Shown here piece by piece: positions 35,506 to 44,040 of a stretch of 64,000 nt of DNA (position 1 is its first letter; the number at the start of each line of letters is the position of its first letter). Source of the stretch: Myroides albus (GTDB lineage Bacteria; Bacteroidota; Bacteroidia; Flavobacteriales; Flavobacteriaceae); NCBI RefSeq assembly GCF_009711045.1, contig NZ_WMJX01000008.1, positions 51,280 through 115,279 on the forward strand, in the 5' to 3' direction. The notes below the pieces were generated by a model that saw nothing but the letters and a program-made list of their open reading frames with translations, made no database searches and was not told the origin of the DNA. The position numbers and the translations under genes were made by a program.

Positions 35506-35946
35506 AATTTCTAGATTATTTAAGTTGTTTTTATTTATGTTAACATAATATTGGTAAAAGTAAAACAACAATTAGAGTGTTAAATTCATTAAACAAATAG
35601 AAATGCTGTGATTAAGTATAGTAAACAAAGAATGTTTTGAATAAACAGTAGTGATGTGTTATAAAATCAAATGAAGTGATATTTTAGTTAAATAAATGTA
35701 GTATTGCAAAGAATATTATCGCTAAATACTAAAATTATATAGGAATGATTTGTAGAATTTAGTGGATGTGTTTTTTAGATTTTATATTGAAAAAAAATGG
35801 CACAATAGGTCTTTTTGTGTATTCTGTTACTCGATGTGTGTAATCTCTGTTCGTTTTGTAGATAATTTTCCGATTTAGATATTTTTATTGCGAATATTTG
35901 TATTTATACTTTACTTTGTTGCGTAAAAAATAAAATATCAAAGGTT
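35506..35946. other. Divergent intergenic region between lipoprotein genes
   Basis: About 440 bp of AT-rich sequence holding the promoters of divergent lipoprotein genes. On the plus strand TTG near 35889 and TACTTTG near 35912 give a near-consensus promoter for the gene at 35947. I see no open frame or repeat. Confidence 0.4.
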
Positions 35947-36333
35947 ATGTTTAAAAAAGCGAAATTGGCTATTGTTTGTGCCATAGCATTCTCAGGATTG
36001 ATCTCTTGTAGTAGTGATGATAATTCATCAGATCCAGGAACTCCAGAACAAAAGGGTAAATATGTAGTAGTTGCCAAAACAACAGATAATGCTTACTTAG
36101 GTAATATTGTTGTTGTGAATAACGGCACCACAGAAACTATTGCAAACTACGGTAAAACTGAATGGACAAAGACTTTTGAAAAAGCCTCGAACGTTGCCGT
36201 TTCTGTTACTGGTCATGCTATTGATATGAATGATGAAACTGCAGAGATGACTATTCAACTTTTAAAAAATGGAAAAGTGGAGAAAGAGTCAAAAGCTTCA
36301 GGTAGTGTGCTAGTTGGAAATATAACTTTCTAA
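35947..36333 (+). CDS. Small CSSDDN lipoprotein
   Basis: A 128-residue lipoprotein with lipobox GLISCSSDDN at about residues 18-27, followed by a Ser/Asp/Pro spacer and one small beta-rich domain (about 38-128: YVVVAKTTDNAYLGNIVVVN onward, ending VLVGNITF). Its surface-export motif is identical to those of the two divergent lipoproteins, but the mature domain is different. It is monocistronic, ending at its own terminator. Function is unknown. Confidence 0.75.
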   Translation: MFKKAKLAIVCAIAFSGLISCSSDDNSSDPGTPEQKGKYVVVAKTTDNAYLGNIVVVNNGTTETIANYGKTEWTKTFEKASNVAVSVTGHAIDMNDETAEMTIQLLKNGKVEKESKASGSVLVGNITF

Positions 36334-36370
36334 GCGTTCTACAATTAATTAGTAACCTTGTTAACTTATA

Positions 36371-36408
36371 TATAGGCTGTTTCAACTTGTTGAAGCAGCC
36401 TATATTTT
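36371..36408 (+). terminator. Terminator after the small lipoprotein gene
   Basis: TATAGGCTG and CAGCCTATA, with inner TTCA/TGAA pairing, form a long stem followed by a T-rich tail. Confidence 0.88.
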
Positions 36409-37190
36409 TAAATATTGTTTGCTACTGTTTTATATTATTGTTAGTCTATTGACTTTTTAGTTATCAATATTAGTAGTAATAGATCTTATTGTTTTTCTAA
36501 GTCTTAATTTTTACTTTATCAATTACATTTATGTTTGAAAATTGAATAATTGTGACTAATTAGGTATAATATTGTCAAAATACTCCCTAAACTGCTTTTT
36601 ATGGTATTATAAAATAGAGAAGTAGTAAGGACAGTTTTGGTTTAAAATTGATAGGTTGGATTTCACGGGGTAAAGTTCACTATTCAAAGTAATTTTCAAC
36701 TTAATGTATAAGTTTAATAAGAACAGATTACTGTGATTATAGCATTAAGTAGTTTATCTAATATGTGTTTTGTGTTTTAATATGGTACAAAATGTGTGAT
36801 TTGTATATGAATCTTTTGAAAGTGTATTTAATACTGCACTATATTTGTATAGAGTAGTAGTTAGTGTTTTTTGTAAATAGGTGTTTGATACTTTTAAGTT
36901 AAAAGGATATAAATAAGCTTGGAGGACTTAGTTAAATAGATAGTTTATAAGCTCATTAATCAAAGCTTGTTTACAAGTTTGAATATTGCAACAGTTTGCA
37001 AAGCATAACTATGATAGTATTTAAGAATAAAGTTTAGTAAAGTAAATTTATTTGTACTTGAACGTAGGTCTTAAAAAGGGCATTAGGACTCATTAATAGA
37101 CGTTTAATTGTGCATTTAAGTTTATAAGTATAGTGAATGAAGGCAATGGTGCTTTGTAGCGTTGCTGAAGTTTAATTAACTAATTTAAGT
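36409..37190. other. Gene-poor 0.8-kb AT-rich stretch
   Basis: No frame of more than a few dozen codons, no recognisable RNA gene and no strong hairpins are visible. Its length is unusual beside compact neighbours, so it may hold a decayed gene or long regulatory region. Confidence 0.4.
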
Positions 37191-37218
37191 TTGCCGTTTT
37201 GTACTGTTTTTAATTTTG
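37191..37218 (+). promoter_or_regulatory. Predicted promoter for the LRR-like gene
   Basis: TTG at 37191-37193 and TAATTTTG at 37211-37218 match the consensus with a 17-bp spacer. This implies an untranslated leader of about 150 nt. Confidence 0.6.
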
Positions 37219-37377
37219 TTAATAATTGTAGGTAATTATTATTAATACAATAAAATTAAAAGACAAAAGGTGTATTTTAAAAAGTTAGATTTATTTTCAA
37301 AACAATAAAAAAAGATTACCAATAAATTGATACTACAGTATTGAACTATTGGATATTACTGTTAAAATAGATAAGGC

Positions 37378-38217
37378 ATGATAGAAAAGTTATTAGCATT
37401 ACAAGATAGAATTTATAAATACTACAATAAAGACTATCCGTATAGTCTGATATATTCGCCTCGAATTAGTTTTTCTAAGATTGGTGAGTTATTTGAGTTA
37501 AATTATTTTGGAGATGGATATGATGAGGATACTGATGTATCAAGCGAAGTTTTTGAACAAGAGGAAGGATACAACTTTGGCTTTTGTGCAGTTTTAGATT
37601 TGATTATCGCTAATCCAGATGCTTTTGTTTCATTGAATTTTAATGGACCAGATGCTGGTGCAAATGGCTTTCGCAATTGGGACTTTAGTCGTTTAGCTAA
37701 AGCAGATATTACTTTAAATAATGTTCGGTCTTTTAAAGTAAATTTGACAGATATGGGCGATCACAATCTTTGTTTAATTGGTGAATGTGATCTCGAAGAT
37801 GGAATGATTGCTAAGTTAGTATCAAAAATGCCTAAATTAAAGATTCTTCAAGTTCCTTCGGCACCCGATGCAACCTTTTTTGAAGTGCCAAATTTGCGGT
37901 TAGAGCAATTAATAGTTCATTCGGGATATCACCATCAAAACTTTATATACAACCTTGCCAAGAGTCAAAATATGAAGTATTTAAAGATGTTAGACTTTAC
38001 AGATATTTTTGACTATTACAGCGATCGTAGCGAAAATGAGTTTACTTCACTATTAGATTATGTAGCCCTATTTAAGTCAGAGCTGTTTCAATCCAATTCA
38101 AATTTTCTATTCAAGCTTAGAGATAATAGGATAACAGCTACCAATTGTAAGATGTTGTTGAGTATTGCTCAAGTACAGCTTTATCACGTCATAGAAATTC
38201 CAGGACAGTATAAGTAA
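37378..38217 (+). CDS. Hypothetical protein with leucine-rich-repeat-like segment
   Basis: A soluble 279-residue protein I cannot assign. The opening (MIEKLLALQDRIYKYYNKDY) is helical; the centre has periodic hydrophobics resembling irregular leucine-rich repeats (LNNVRSFKVNL, MPKLKILQVPS, NLRLEQLIVHSG, MKYLKMLDFTD), the style of the STM4015-type cytoplasmic LRR proteins. No signal peptide or membrane segment. It is 29 bp before the Crp-type regulator gene and on the same strand, so it may share transcription, although the functions do not obviously relate. Confidence 0.6.
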   Translation: MIEKLLALQDRIYKYYNKDYPYSLIYSPRISFSKIGELFELNYFGDGYDEDTDVSSEVFEQEEGYNFGFCAVLDLIIANPDAFVSLNFNGPDAGANGFRNWDFSRLAKADITLNNVRSFKVNLTDMGDHNLCLIGECDLEDGMIAKLVSKMPKLKILQVPSAPDATFFEVPNLRLEQLIVHSGYHHQNFIYNLAKSQNMKYLKMLDFTDIFDYYSDRSENEFTSLLDYVALFKSELFQSNSNFLFKLRDNRITATNCKMLLSIAQVQLYHVIEIPGQYK

Positions 38218-38246
38218 TTAAATAGTGAGTGATAATTTGTTTTCAA

Positions 38247-38828
38247 ATGAGTAAAGAGTTCTTATTTAAACATATTCAAAAGTTTATACCTTTTATAAGT
38301 CAAAGTGAAGTTGAGCAAATCTATACTTATTTTACAGAACTTAATCTAAAGAAAAAGGAGATAGTTCAGCATGAAGAAGAACTTTGTAGGTCTATGTTGT
38401 TTGTCTGCAAGGGTTGTCTTCACAGCTATTATATAAAAGATAACGGCTCTTTACAAACTCTTGATTTTGCAATTGAATCTTGGTGGATCTGTGACTATAT
38501 GGCTTTTGAAAACAGTAGCTTGAGTGATTTGACTATACAAGCTGTTGAAACCTCAATTGTTTTGTCTCTAAGTAGAGAATCCCTTGATGCGTTATTACAG
38601 CATCATCCTGTGATGGAACAATATTTTAGAAGAATATTTCAGCGAAGTTACGCAGCCGCACAAAAGAGAGTACAGTTCTTATATCAATATTCAAGAGAAG
38701 AACTCTATTTTCACTTTGCTTCGCATTACCCCGAATTTGTACAAAGAGTACCTCAATATTTACTTGCCTCTTATTTAGGTTTTACTCCTGAATATCTAAG
38801 TGAGATTAAAAAGAACAGTTTGCGTTAA
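38247..38828 (+). CDS. Crp/Fnr-family transcriptional regulator
   Basis: From the ATG at 38247 the protein has 193 residues: a cyclic-nucleotide-binding fold (about 18-115: KKKEIVQHEEELCRSMLFVC through SLQTLDFAIESWWICDYMAF) and a C-terminal winged helix ending LASYLGFTPEYLSEIKKNS. This is the short Bacteroidota version without clear cAMP-binding residues, so the ligand is unknown. It lies about 100 bp before a carboxymuconolactone decarboxylase-like gene, a pairing I recall in related genomes where the regulator controls its neighbour. Confidence 0.85.
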   Translation: MSKEFLFKHIQKFIPFISQSEVEQIYTYFTELNLKKKEIVQHEEELCRSMLFVCKGCLHSYYIKDNGSLQTLDFAIESWWICDYMAFENSSLSDLTIQAVETSIVLSLSRESLDALLQHHPVMEQYFRRIFQRSYAAAQKRVQFLYQYSREELYFHFASHYPEFVQRVPQYLLASYLGFTPEYLSEIKKNSLR

Positions 38829-38932
38829 TATCGTCTCTTTTACTTTTTTCCACATTGGTTGTTTTATTAAACCTGTTTAAGTTTTTTGCTATTTGCTTTA
38901 CTGAGCTTTGTAGGGTAATATTAAAAATAAAA

Positions 38933-39385
38933 ATGATGAGTAATAGAAGACAAATCAACCAGGTGGACCCTAAAGCTTATAAGGGGATGATCGTATTAGA
39001 GCAGTATTTAGATCAAAGTGATTTAACGCCAATTCACAAAGAGTTAATTAAAGTGCGAACATCTCAGATTAATGGATGTGGTTATTGCCTCGATATACAC
39101 AGTCAAGATGCTCTAAAAAACGGAGAGCGTATTCAAAGACTTTTAGTTTTAGCAGCCTGGAGAGAAACAGAGCTTTTCTCAGAAGAAGAACGTCTTATTT
39201 TAGAAATGACTGAGTCAATAGCATATATCCATAGGGGAGGTATTATTGATAGTGTTTACGATCGAGCGCTATTGCTTTTTGGACAAGATTACCTTGTTCA
39301 ATTAATTATGTGTATGGTAACTATTAATGCTTGGAATCGAATAGGAGTTAGTACTCAAATGAAGGCTAAAGAGAAAAGAGAATAG
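38933..39385 (+). CDS. Carboxymuconolactone decarboxylase / AhpD-like protein
   Basis: The likely start is one of two adjacent ATG codons at 38933 and 38936, giving 151 or 150 residues. The AhpD-like core is complete: IKVRTSQINGCGYCLDIHSQ holds the redox pair Cys49 and Cys52 and the partner His56, which act in peroxidase/disulfide chemistry in AhpD. The rest is the helical bundle expected for the family. Together with the preceding Crp-type gene it probably forms a stress-responsive unit; the substrate is unknown. Confidence 0.88.
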   Translation: MMSNRRQINQVDPKAYKGMIVLEQYLDQSDLTPIHKELIKVRTSQINGCGYCLDIHSQDALKNGERIQRLLVLAAWRETELFSEEERLILEMTESIAYIHRGGIIDSVYDRALLLFGQDYLVQLIMCMVTINAWNRIGVSTQMKAKEKRE

Positions 39386-39417
39386 TATTTATTTAATACT
39401 CTGAAATTAATGTTAAC

Positions 39418-39453
39418 GAAAGCCGTTGTAAAAGTATTTTTGCAACGGCTTTA
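39418..39453 (+). terminator. Terminator after the AhpD-like gene
   Basis: AAAGCCGTTG and CAACGGCTTT pair around a T/A-rich loop. Confidence 0.85.
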
Positions 39454-39726
39454 TTTGTCTTTATGTGTGTAATTTTTGTTAAATATTGATATATATGTGT
39501 TGAAAGTGGTAAATGGTCTATTTATGTTTTAACTGTTTTAGTATAATTTATTTAACTTAAATATATGCAATTTAAGTTAATTATTGTTTTTAATGTTGTT
39601 TATTTACTTAAATAGTTTTAATAATTTAATTTTAATGTTTAAATATTTGAATTTAGGATATTATGTTAACTTTTATAGCGCATATAGTATAGAGTAAATA
39701 TATTGTTCACAAAAAAATAAAATAGA
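39454..39726. other. Very AT-rich upstream region of the first surface cluster
   Basis: About 270 bp of nearly pure AT sequence with repeated TTTAAAT/TTTAATT words and no clear consensus promoter or frame. It probably contains the promoter of the surface protein cluster. Confidence 0.4.
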
Positions 39727-41214
39727 ATGAAGAAAAAACTACTGTTGTTATCTTGTTTGTTTGCTATCGGATTAGTAAACGCACAAGAATCTCAAAAGCG
39801 AATTGGAATAGGTGTTTCTCTACCAGATCCAAGCGCTATTTTACATGTGGAATCCACTGATAAAGGGGTGTTAATTCCAAATGTTGTTATTGAAGACCTT
39901 AGTAAGAAAGATCCTATTGAAGGGGAAATAAAAGAAAGTTTATTAGTATATAACAATGATGCAACACATGTAGCTAAAGGTTACTACTATTGGACAACGA
40001 ATGCAAAAGGAGATAGTAAATGGGTTCGAGTAATTACAAGTGATGATGCAAGTGAAATTTTAGGTGGACAAATACAAGAGAAGTTTACAATCGAAGAGAA
40101 AGATATTGAAAAATATGTACTTGATACAGATGGTAAGATTAAACTTGATGCTCAAGGTCAGCCTGAAACAGAAACATTAAAGATTAAAGGTCTTGTTGTT
40201 TATGCTCCAGATAAGCTAAAACCAACAGAAGATATCGTCAATATTGATGTTCCTGAAATTGTGAAAGAGTCTCAGACTTTGACCTCTTTTGAATTAGGAC
40301 ATTATCTCTTATACCACTATGATAATGGTAAGTCATACAGAGAACCTTTAACTCCAGAGGAGGAATTGGATTTAGGCACAGTTCAAGAAGGAGACCCAAC
40401 AACCGAGTTGGAGTTGATCTTTAGAGATGAAAACCAAAATGTACACAAATATGCTGTTAGAGATTTATTAGGAGCTGATAATGAAGAGGTAAAGGCGATT
40501 ACTAAATTAGATGTAAACAGTACTTTAGATGGATTAGACTTTACAGATGATAAAGGAACAGAGAAGAAAATTAGCTTAGTAGAATTAGTTAAAAACTTAG
40601 AAGCTAAAACGTCTCTTGATATTACAGCTGATGATGAATTGATCTATATCAACGAACTTGGTGGAGGTTCTACTTTCCGTTTCTCCTTGCGTACGATCGT
40701 ACGTGAGCCATGGAGAGTTGCCGAGACTAACAAAGAAGCTACTTTAAACTCTGAGAATATTTTTACTCAAGGATGGGTAGGAGTAGGAGTGACTGCAGCT
40801 GAAGCTCAAGCGGCAATTACAAGTCCTAAACCAGATGAGAAATTGCGTGTAAACGGAAGTATCTATGCTCGAAATAGTTACTATGCCGATTACGTATTTG
40901 AGAATTATTTTACTAAAGAGGCTTCGTCTTTAAAATACGACTATAACTTCAAAGATTTATCTACGGTAGAATCATTTATTAAAGAAAACTATCACTTACC
41001 AGGTATTACACCTGTATCAGCTCTTGATAAAAGTAGTGAAGAAGGTTATTTAATTAATGTTTCAGAATTGTCTATCCAATTGTTAGAAAAGGTAGAGGAA
41101 CTTTATCTGCACACTATTGATCAACACAAAATAATCAATGAACAACGTGAGCAGTTAAAAATGCAAGAAGATCGCCTTCAAGCGATCGAAGAGTATCTTA
41201 AACAATTAAAGTAG
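39727..41214 (+). CDS. Exported protein with N-terminal sorting-type module and C-terminal coiled coil
   Basis: A 495-residue exported protein (signal peptide ending LVNAQ). The N-terminal module IGIGVSLPDPSAILHVE...KGVLIPNVVIEDL is shared with four other genes in the window and is typical of secreted proteins of this family. The middle is repetitive and acidic without a known domain. The C-terminal 100 residues (YADYVFENYFTKEASSLKYD, ENYHLPGITPVSALDKS, then a helical heptad tail to the end) resemble the trimerising end of phage-tail-fibre-like bacterial proteins. It leads the cluster and lies 17 bp before the next gene. Confidence 0.65.
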   Translation: MKKKLLLLSCLFAIGLVNAQESQKRIGIGVSLPDPSAILHVESTDKGVLIPNVVIEDLSKKDPIEGEIKESLLVYNNDATHVAKGYYYWTTNAKGDSKWVRVITSDDASEILGGQIQEKFTIEEKDIEKYVLDTDGKIKLDAQGQPETETLKIKGLVVYAPDKLKPTEDIVNIDVPEIVKESQTLTSFELGHYLLYHYDNGKSYREPLTPEEELDLGTVQEGDPTTELELIFRDENQNVHKYAVRDLLGADNEEVKAITKLDVNSTLDGLDFTDDKGTEKKISLVELVKNLEAKTSLDITADDELIYINELGGGSTFRFSLRTIVREPWRVAETNKEATLNSENIFTQGWVGVGVTAAEAQAAITSPKPDEKLRVNGSIYARNSYYADYVFENYFTKEASSLKYDYNFKDLSTVESFIKENYHLPGITPVSALDKSSEEGYLINVSELSIQLLEKVEELYLHTIDQHKIINEQREQLKMQEDRLQAIEEYLKQLK

Positions 41215-41231
41215 TACAATAAAAAACAGAT

Positions 41232-41576
41232 ATGATTATGAATTACATAAAAAATATAGTGAAACACTTTGCTGTAGTGCTAATGCTGTTTTTGAGTATT
41301 GGAGCTTTTGCTCAGGTAAATAAGACTGCAGGTACACGTATTACAGATGTCACTACAGAAAAGGAATTAAACCAGGCAGCTATTTTAGACTTAGATAGCT
41401 CTACTCGTGGATTCTATATGCCAAGGATGAATACTGCTCAACGCGATCAGTTAGGCGAGAAGTTATTAGAAGAAATGGCAAATGGAAAAGAGAATACAGG
41501 TTTGTCTATTTACAATACGACGACGGACTGTATTGAGTATTGGAATGCTGAGACTTCAAAATGGCGAAGCTTATGA
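41232..41576 (+). CDS. N-terminal fragment before the TGA
   Basis: 114 codons: signal peptide (cleavage after GAFAQ), then the shared module AILDLDSSTRGFYMPRMN and NTTTDCIEYWNAETSKWRSL ending at the TGA. Alone it would be a secreted stub. Either of the ATG codons at 41232 or 41238 could serve as the start. Confidence 0.6.
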   Translation: MIMNYIKNIVKHFAVVLMLFLSIGAFAQVNKTAGTRITDVTTEKELNQAAILDLDSSTRGFYMPRMNTAQRDQLGEKLLEEMANGKENTGLSIYNTTTDCIEYWNAETSKWRSL

Positions 41577-41606
41577 GGTAGTTTACCACCTGCAAAACTG
41601 GACTTC

Positions 41607-43934
41607 TTGGATGGTTGTAGCAATATAGATGTAGATGGGTCTATTCAGATTCCGGGTGTACAAGGACCTGCTTGGCAACAAGGGATATCTTTAAATGGAG
41701 ATCAAAACTTTATTACTATTCGCGTATATGTTTCTCAGATTGGTACGTATCAAATCAGTGCTGATTCTGGTAACGGGTATTTCTTTACTGCTGATGGACA
41801 ATTTCAGGCAGAAGGAAATTATACTGTAGTATTAAAGGGCATGGGAGCTCCTAAACAAGGATATGATCAAGGGGGTACAGGTAAGAAAGGAGACCAAGTA
41901 AAGTTTACTTTTAATGGAGTTCCTTCAAAGAAATGTCCTGATGGAGTTGAAATTAAAGTGGTTCCTGCTGATTTGCGCTTAGAAATTGTTAGAACTACTT
42001 ACGAAGCGGCAGGTAAATATTACGTAGGTAAAGAGGCAAGTGAAGATGAAGGAAATACATTGACATTACAAGTAGATGTTAAGATCCCTGGTACTCCAAC
42101 TATTAGTGCTGTAAATGAAACATTGGGGATTGGATTTGTAAAAGTAGTGGAGTTTAAGCAAGCTGGTATTCAGGAGGTTGTGTTGACGCCGATGAGTGGT
42201 AAACTTCTTCCAAATAACAATGATGATGCAAGTTATCCTCTTGAGCTTGATATTTCTGTGAAGGAAGCTGATAAGACAACTACAATTAACGGTGCTAAAG
42301 CAATTATCAAAATAGAAGGGACGGAAATTTCTTTTGACCCAACTAAAGTTGACTTTGGTCGAGAGCCTATTTACAAGGATTCTCCTATGAATAAGAATCA
42401 CGTGATTACGGTTCCTGTTAAAGTAATCGCTTCTGGTAAAGCATCTTTATCGCTTAAAAATGCTGAGGGAGTTGAGTTTGAAGCTAAGGATGTGGTGTTT
42501 AATAAATTGGACAATCCAAATGAAACGCAGAATGTGGTGTTCACTCCTGTGTTAAATGATAAGAAAATGCCGGCAGAGGAGACTTCTGATTTTACAATGT
42601 CTGGTGTGGCTTCTCGATTTACAATTACAGGTGATAAGATTATTAAATTTAATCTTGCTCAAAAACCAGTATCTTATACTGTAGATTGTGCTAAGATTAA
42701 ATCAAACCGTTCAACTGTACCTTATAATAAAGAGATTGGTGATACTTATCACATCATCGTTCCTGTGGATGTTGATGTTGCTGGAGAATATGAAATTGTG
42801 ACAGAGAACGCTGCTGATGGATTATTCTTTAGTAGTACTGTCAATGGAGTAAAACAAGTATTTCCTGGAACAGGACCACAACAAGTGATTTTATATCCTG
42901 TAAACAAAAATGTTGTACCAGCTAATAAGGGAACTTACGACGTTCGTATTATCAATACTGACGGTAATGCAAAAACGATGTGTGAGGCTAAGTTCAAAGT
43001 AAAAGTCGGAAATCCTGATTTGAATATTTTATATATAGGTTCTGATTACGAAGCTGATTTTTATGTATTTGACCGTTATGTATTGCGTGGAAATAAATTT
43101 GGAGAGACTGGTAGAATACTTGAAACAGGTCAGTTAAAAGTAGATAAAGTTATTTTGCACTATGCCGATCGTATAGAGAGAAAAGTATTGCAACCTAATA
43201 GTTATGGACATGCTAATGGAAAAGCCATGAGAACAGATCTTGCCAATAAAATTAGCACTGGTGATTATAACTTTATTTTCATAGACGGAATTAGCACCTT
43301 TAATTATAGTATGGATAAGCAGGTTGCAGATGCACTTGAGCAATACCTGAAAGACAAGAAGGGAATTGTATTAGCGGCTTCATCTCTGTCCAGATATGAT
43401 GGAGGGTATAGGGCTAGAATGAAAACAATGAGTGCTTGGGGGAATGATGGAAAAACCTATCCTGAGAAGTATGCTCTTCTCGATTTAGTGGTGAAGTTAA
43501 ATAATAATATAGATTTTGATACTAAGTATTTAAGAATTGCAAATAATGAGAAAGATGTACTTGGTTTCTTAGCTCCAAATGATCGATTGAAGATGATTAC
43601 GCATTATAGCTATATGCCAGGCTATGGAATTATGTGGTATTTTGGGATGTCATCTTTAGATCTTACAGGAGGAAACTTTATTGCTTTGACAACAGCTACG
43701 CAAAACGCTCCTGAAGGAAGTATTGTTATACACAAGGATTACGATTTTATTTTTGCTCCTGTACTTGAGAGTACGCAAGACCGTTTTATGTTTGATTATC
43801 TTAAAGTAAGGAATAGTCCTGATTATGATATTATTACGAGAAATGGTCCGGATCACAATAACTATAAAAAAACGTATGATGCGTATATGGGGAATTTACT
43901 TATCTCTATCTTCTCTAAGTTAATGAATGAATAA
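41607..43934 (+). CDS. Downstream part of the interrupted surface protein
   Basis: Open from the codon after the TGA to 43934; the first usable start-like codon is TTG at 41607, without a signal peptide, so independent function is unlikely. It holds successive beta-sandwich-like modules (IRVYVSQIGTYQISADSGNG, then units with DFTMSGVASRFTITGD and SYTVDCAKIKSNRST) and a C-terminal alpha/beta domain from DLNILYIGSDYEADFYVF with NFIFIDGIS, resembling ThuA/DUF4350-like Rossmann folds. The layout matches the paralogue at 44041 over its entire length. Confidence 0.6.
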   Translation: MDGCSNIDVDGSIQIPGVQGPAWQQGISLNGDQNFITIRVYVSQIGTYQISADSGNGYFFTADGQFQAEGNYTVVLKGMGAPKQGYDQGGTGKKGDQVKFTFNGVPSKKCPDGVEIKVVPADLRLEIVRTTYEAAGKYYVGKEASEDEGNTLTLQVDVKIPGTPTISAVNETLGIGFVKVVEFKQAGIQEVVLTPMSGKLLPNNNDDASYPLELDISVKEADKTTTINGAKAIIKIEGTEISFDPTKVDFGREPIYKDSPMNKNHVITVPVKVIASGKASLSLKNAEGVEFEAKDVVFNKLDNPNETQNVVFTPVLNDKKMPAEETSDFTMSGVASRFTITGDKIIKFNLAQKPVSYTVDCAKIKSNRSTVPYNKEIGDTYHIIVPVDVDVAGEYEIVTENAADGLFFSSTVNGVKQVFPGTGPQQVILYPVNKNVVPANKGTYDVRIINTDGNAKTMCEAKFKVKVGNPDLNILYIGSDYEADFYVFDRYVLRGNKFGETGRILETGQLKVDKVILHYADRIERKVLQPNSYGHANGKAMRTDLANKISTGDYNFIFIDGISTFNYSMDKQVADALEQYLKDKKGIVLAASSLSRYDGGYRARMKTMSAWGNDGKTYPEKYALLDLVVKLNNNIDFDTKYLRIANNEKDVLGFLAPNDRLKMITHYSYMPGYGIMWYFGMSSLDLTGGNFIALTTATQNAPEGSIVIHKDYDFIFAPVLESTQDRFMFDYLKVRNSPDYDIITRNGPDHNNYKKTYDAYMGNLLISIFSKLMNE

Positions 43935-43948
43935 TTAATAGATAAAAT

Positions 43949-43984
43949 AAAAACTCCTAATTGGTTTTAGATTAGGAGTTTTTA
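43949..43984 (+). terminator. Terminator between the two paralogues
   Basis: AAAAACTCCTAAT and ATTAGGAGTTTTT form a long stem around a 9-nt loop. Confidence 0.9.
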
Positions 43985-44040
43985 TTCTTGGTTATTTCTG
44001 TACTTATAGGAATGGCTAAGACTTATCAAACTTATATTTT

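Larger units (their letters stand above)
41232..43934 (+). pseudogene. Large surface protein gene interrupted by an in-frame TGA
   Basis: The reading frame runs through 900 codons but for one TGA at 41574-41576 (codon 115). The intact paralogue at 44041-46713 has Cys113 (TGT) at the aligned position: LCGSLPPAKFDF there against L-stop-GSLPPAKLDF here, so the change is a single base in an otherwise well-kept coding sequence. The gene is therefore either recently broken, decoded through the stop, or a sequencing error. The N-terminal module and the downstream half are both undamaged. It lies 17 bp after the coiled-coil-ended gene. Confidence 0.8.

Noticed and set aside
41574..41576. Calling the interrupted gene a selenoprotein outright
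   Set aside because: The Cys/TGA exchange is suggestive, but no SECIS-like hairpin was established after the TGA and no selenocysteine genes are in the window; a point mutation is the simpler explanation.
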